Below are positions 61,069 to 64,000 of a DNA stretch of 64,000 nucleotides, in pieces. Position 1 is the stretch's first letter. Each line of letters begins with the position of its first letter. The stretch is from QNZT01 sp964573205 (GTDB lineage Bacteria; Campylobacterota; Campylobacteria; Campylobacterales; QNZT01). The stretch spans positions 62,001 through 126,000 of the forward strand of contig CAZNIT010000022.1 of assembly GCA_964573205.1 (NCBI GenBank), in the 5' to 3' direction. The position numbers and the translations under genes are program-made. Under the pieces are notes generated by a model, which had not been told where the DNA came from, did not search any database, and saw nothing but the letters and a program-made list of their open reading frames with translations.

Positions 61069-62970
61069 ATGTGCGGAATTTCAGGCTTTATAGATTTTAA
61101 CAAGATGATGGAAAAAGATACGCTAAAAGAGATGACCGACGTTCTACATCATAGAGGACCTGACGACAGCGGATACGGCTTTCACGCACTTGAAGAGGCG
61201 AATATCGGTCTGGGGCACAGAAGACTCTCTATTTTGGATTTGAGTAAACACGGTCATCAACCCATGAGCTATAAAGAGCTTGAAATAATCTATAACGGAG
61301 AAGTTTATAACTTCGCCCAAATAAAAAAAGAGCTCGAATCATTCGGTTACGATTTCGTATCGCACTCCGATACCGAAGTCATTCTTAAATCTTGGCACAA
61401 ATGGGGAGTCAAGTGTATAGATAAATTCAACGGTATGTTCGCATTCGCCGTTTTAGATAAAAAGAGACGAAAAGTATATCTTTTTCGTGACCGTGCCGGA
61501 GTGAAACCTCTTTATTGGTATGAAAAAAACTCTACGATTCTTTTTGCAAGCGAACTGAAAAGTTTTCATAAATTCGATAAATTCGACAAAGAGATCAATA
61601 TCGAGGCTGTCGCCCTCTTTTTACGCTATCAGTATATCCCACAGCCGCATTCGATATTTAAATTTTGCAAAAAACTAAGAGCCGGACATTATCTTGAAAT
61701 AGATCTCCCTAATAAAAAGGTGAGCGAACGAAAATATTGGGACGTAATAGACCACTACAACAAACCCAAACTCGATATCTCTCTTGATGAGGCCATAGAG
61801 CGGACACAAACGCTTTTAGAGCGTGCCTTCGAGTATCGTATGGTTTCTGACGTTCCTGTGGGAATCTTCCTGAGCGGAGGCTACGACAGCTCTATCGTAA
61901 CCGCGCTTTTGCAAAAAAACAGAACTCAAAAACTAAAAACTTTTACGATAGGTTTTCATGAAAAAGGATTCGACGAGGCTCCCTATGCCGCAAAGGTGGC
62001 GGAATATCTAGGTTGCGATCACACAGAGTACTACTGTACGCAAAAAGATGCTTTGAAAATTATTCCCGATTTAGCTTATATCTACGACGAACCTTTTGCG
62101 GACGCTTCTGCGATTCCTACGACTTTGGTCAGTTCGCTGGCTAGAAAAAAAGTCACCGTCTCTTTGAGCGCCGACGGAGGAGACGAAGTATTCGCCGGAT
62201 ACGACAAATATACTCAAACTTTGCGATATCACAACTTCTTCAAAAAGTTTCCGAATTTTCTGCACGATCCTATGACTTCCATCATGGATATGATCAACCC
62301 CGAATATATTCCCGTCATGAATAAAACGTACAATTTTAAAACAAGATACGAAAAAGTCAAAGAGATATTAAAATCGAAAAACTGCGTCGAAGCTATGGAT
62401 TATACGGGTATGTACTTCACCGCCTCACAAACTAGGTCTATTTTGAAAAAAGAGCTAAACGGCATTGAAACCGATTTTGCAAAGGCGACGACACTAAACG
62501 ACGAAAACGACGATATAAACAAAATGTTGGCGATTGATTACAAGACCTATTTATGCGACGATATATTAACCAAAATAGATAGAGCCACAATGAGCGTCAG
62601 CCTGGAAGGGCGCGAGCCTCTGCTTGATTATACGATCATAGAGTTCGCAGCGCGACTTCCCTCACAATACAAATATAAAAACGAGAATAAAAAATATATC
62701 TTGAAAGAGATCACACATAAATACCTACCCAAAGAGATAATGGATCGACCGAAAATGGGATTCGGTGTGCCGATCTACGATTGGTTCAAGGATGAGCTGA
62801 AAGAGTATTTTCTGATATATCTGGATGAAGAGAGATTAAAAAGAGAGGGGATATTCAATGTCGATGAGATAATCCGATTAAGAGATAAATACTTAAACGC
62901 AGAAGCTGAAAATGTCGAAAAACTCTGGTCGATATTGATGTTTGAGATGTGGTATGAGAGATGGATGTAA
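61069..62970 (+). CDS. asnB: Asparagine synthase (glutamine-hydrolysing)
   Basis: A 633-aa AsnB. The class II glutaminase domain starts with the Cys2 nucleophile (MCGISGFIDF) and contains HRRLSILDLS and YNGEVYNF. The synthetase domain has the PP-loop FLSGGYDSSIVTALL, LSADGGDEVFAGYDKY and KIDRATMSVSLEGREPLLD. It makes Asn from Asp, Gln and ATP. In surface-polysaccharide loci such proteins may instead amidate sugar carboxylates, and the GT4 neighbour makes that possible. Confidence 0.93.
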   Translation: MCGISGFIDFNKMMEKDTLKEMTDVLHHRGPDDSGYGFHALEEANIGLGHRRLSILDLSKHGHQPMSYKELEIIYNGEVYNFAQIKKELESFGYDFVSHSDTEVILKSWHKWGVKCIDKFNGMFAFAVLDKKRRKVYLFRDRAGVKPLYWYEKNSTILFASELKSFHKFDKFDKEINIEAVALFLRYQYIPQPHSIFKFCKKLRAGHYLEIDLPNKKVSERKYWDVIDHYNKPKLDISLDEAIERTQTLLERAFEYRMVSDVPVGIFLSGGYDSSIVTALLQKNRTQKLKTFTIGFHEKGFDEAPYAAKVAEYLGCDHTEYYCTQKDALKIIPDLAYIYDEPFADASAIPTTLVSSLARKKVTVSLSADGGDEVFAGYDKYTQTLRYHNFFKKFPNFLHDPMTSIMDMINPEYIPVMNKTYNFKTRYEKVKEILKSKNCVEAMDYTGMYFTASQTRSILKKELNGIETDFAKATTLNDENDDINKMLAIDYKTYLCDDILTKIDRATMSVSLEGREPLLDYTIIEFAARLPSQYKYKNENKKYILKEITHKYLPKEIMDRPKMGFGVPIYDWFKDELKEYFLIYLDEERLKREGIFNVDEIIRLRDKYLNAEAENVEKLWSILMFEMWYERWM

Positions 62971-62977
62971 GAGACCG

Positions 62978-63334
62978 CTAAAACGCGTTGCCTCGATAGG
63001 CCTCTTTTTTCGCCTTTGCGATCTCCAGCGCACAGAGAAACTTGCTCAATAGAGTCTGGTCGTCGCTATGGTTTCGTATATGTTTTTGTATGGTTTGGCT
63101 CAACTCACCGATAGCTTTTAACTGTTGACTCAAAATATCTTGATGTTGCAACGCGATATAGAGATCTTCATCAAGTTCCATATCCAACTCGAACAAAAAA
63201 TCGTTCACTTTTTGCATAGAGTGCATATTTAATTTCGAAACATCCTCTTGAACGGATTTTATATGTTCGAATATATCGCTTAACGTCTCATATACCTGTA
63301 AAGTATTGTCATGTGAAATTTCACACACATCCAT
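62978..63334 (-). CDS. CheZ-like small helical protein
   Basis: A 118-aa all-helical acidic protein. The segment ALQHQDILSQQL contains D66-x3-Q70, like the D-x3-Q active site of CheZ CheY-phosphatases (QDLTGQ in E. coli). The flanking helices fit a four-helix bundle, and the protein lacks the long N-terminal helix and C-terminal CheY-binding tail of enterobacterial CheZ. Identification rests on one short motif. Otherwise unrecognised. It is convergent with asnB, 7 bases apart. Confidence 0.4.
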   Translation of the reverse strand: MDVCEISHDNTLQVYETLSDIFEHIKSVQEDVSKLNMHSMQKVNDFLFELDMELDEDLYIALQHQDILSQQLKAIGELSQTIQKHIRNHSDDQTLLSKFLCALEIAKAKKEAYRGNAF

Positions 63335-63364
63335 TTTTCTATCCGCCTTTTTATGAATTTATTA

Positions 63365-63376
63365 CGATATATATCG
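63365..63376. promoter_or_regulatory. 12-bp palindrome CGATATATATCG in a divergent spacer
   Basis: A perfect palindrome between the CheZ-like gene (-) and the small lipoprotein (+). It resembles the 14-bp CGATATATATATCG at 3923. Position suits an operator; sequence simplicity makes chance possible. Confidence 0.25.
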
Positions 63377-63414
63377 ACTGATTTACTTTTAACATAAATA
63401 GTGTAGAATATTTT

Positions 63415-63636
63415 ATGAAATTTTTTTATTCGATTCCGTTTTTTCTACTGTTATTTACGGGATGTCTCTACTTCAACGACAGCGGCATCTCCACACACCT
63501 TTACGACAACTGTAAAGAGTATTACGACAACTGCGGAAATTATCATAAAGAGTGTCCTAAAAATCTCATCGACTATTCGCAAATGGGTATAAACGGCGAT
63601 GACAAAAAAGAGAGAAGCGAATGTCGTGAACCTTGA
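63415..63636 (+). CDS. 73-aa Cys-rich lipoprotein
   Basis: A signal peptide (MKFFYSIPFFLLLFTGC) with lipobox FTGC (Cys17). The remaining about 56 residues contain four more cysteines in HLYDNCKEYYDNCGNYHKEC and the final SECREP. No family was recognised. No Shine-Dalgarno is visible, and a TAGAAT box ends only 5 bases before the ATG, so it may be translated from a leaderless mRNA. Its end overlaps the cmoB start. Confidence 0.6.
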   Translation: MKFFYSIPFFLLLFTGCLYFNDSGISTHLYDNCKEYYDNCGNYHKECPKNLIDYSQMGINGDDKKERSECREP

Positions 63637-64000
63637 TATAATACGAAATGAGAGGCGAAAATGGCTGAACTGGAAAAATATCGCCCCTTTGAGAGAAGCT
63701 CTGTTAAATTTGCCGAATATCGAATGCGATTACACAATCTCGGATACGATAACCGTAAATGCCCAAACAAAACTCTCTTCGCAAATAAAAAAGCAAATTC
63801 ACGATTTCGCCCTTATGCTTCGTCCATGGAGAAAAGGACCTTTTAAAATTTTCGATACCCATATACGAAGCGAATGGAACAGTTATATAAAATACAACCT
63901 GTTATCGCCCCACTTTAATCTAAAAAACAAGATAGTCGCCGACATCGGTTGCAATAACGGTTACTACATGTTCAGAATGTCACAGCAAAATCCCAAAGAG
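63626..64000 (+). CDS. cmoB: CmoB tRNA carboxymethyltransferase, 5' part
   Basis: The first 125 codons of CmoB, which converts ho5U34 to cmo5U34 in tRNA using carboxy-SAM. The frame reads WKNIAPLREALLNLP, then FALMLRPWRKGPFKIFDTHI, SEWNSYIKYNLL and the SAM motif VADIGCNNGYYMFRM, all characteristic of the family. The start is taken as GTG 63626, giving NLDIIRNERRKWLNW, overlapping the lipoprotein stop by 11 bases. The gene continues past the window edge. Confidence 0.88.
   Translation, partial: MNLDIIRNERRKWLNWKNIAPLREALLNLPNIECDYTISDTITVNAQTKLSSQIKKQIHDFALMLRPWRKGPFKIFDTHIRSEWNSYIKYNLLSPHFNLKNKIVADIGCNNGYYMFRMSQQNPKE

Noticed and set aside
63661..63846. 61-aa frame with an ATG start at the right end
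   Set aside because: The overlapping frame reads unmistakable CmoB sequence (LRPWRKGPF, IGCNNGYYM), so this frame is a shadow.
1..64000. CRISPR array or prophage
   Set aside because: No regularly spaced direct repeats and no phage structural or integrase genes were found by reading; the only mobile trace is the transposase remnant near 33600.

Overview
The window looks like the chromosome of a Campylobacterota (epsilonproteobacterial) organism of the free-living, probably chemolithoautotrophic type related to Nitratiruptor, Sulfurovum, Sulfurimonas or Hydrogenimonas. The evidence is the A+T-rich sequence, an ArsS-type sensor kinase, a BioV-type biotin esterase, the ddl-ruvA-fapA order, and the run aroB / mscS / mtaB / ftsH-like, which from memory resembles gene orders in Helicobacter pylori and Campylobacter jejuni. 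Species assignment is not possible by reading alone. Gene density is high, 4-bp stop/start overlaps are common, and TTG is used unusually often as a start.

Layout. 1-3300 (+): ArsRS/RacRS-like two-component system, a degenerate GGDEF-like protein, and a DUF190-CrcB fluoride-efflux pair. 3303-5487 (-): hexapeptide acetyltransferase and purH. 5610-12995 (+): DUF2231 membrane protein, a tyrosine-rich lipoprotein, tamA-tamB, and a phospholipase D-like lipoprotein whose start looks frameshifted. 13038-13115 (-): tRNA-Met. 13301-15386 (+): groES-groEL with a consensus promoter and a strong terminator. 15385-16932 (-): a lone AI-2 kinase (LsrK-like). 17036-31010 (+): a large alpha-glucan (glycogen-like) locus. 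It holds a palindromic operator, a ROK sugar kinase, a short glucan-phosphorylase-like protein that lacks the PLP lysine, a nucleotidyltransferase/mutase fusion, three GH57 enzymes (amylase type, 4-alpha-glucanotransferase type, branching type), a GalT-like transferase and a glycogen synthase-DUF4912 fusion. 31007-32820 (-): an orphan ABC ATPase and proA. 33139-33399 (+): rpmA without its usual neighbour rplU.

33400 to about 34860 is a CpG-poor segment with a transposase remnant, ddl and the 3' end of ruvA, and it looks imported. 34755-40543 (-): ruvA, a FapA/DUF342 protein, a DUF255 thioredoxin-fold protein, and a coiled-coil/OmpA envelope pair. 40714-44225 (+): a small conserved protein, a CYTH/CHAD-like protein, an M48 lipoprotein protease and ubiE/menG. 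44254-59748 (-): a long co-directional block with a BON-LysM protein, mog, bioV, a protease-dead FtsH homologue, mtaB, an MscS channel, aroB, a RCK/TrkA-like protein, a lipoprotein, an S41 protease, hisD, a PLP deaminase-like enzyme, a Nudix hydrolase, mgtE and an M23 endopeptidase. 59899-62970 (+): a GT4 glycosyltransferase and asnB. The right end has a CheZ-like protein (-), a tiny lipoprotein (+) and the start of cmoB (+), which runs off the window.

The most distinctive region is the alpha-glucan locus. It can plausibly make sugar nucleotide, polymerise, branch, trim and recycle an alpha-glucan using only GH57-type hydrolases/transferases, with no GlgB, GlgC or GlgX of the GH13/enterobacterial type in view. 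Several of its proteins carry altered catalytic motifs. No CRISPR array, prophage or intact insertion sequence was seen.
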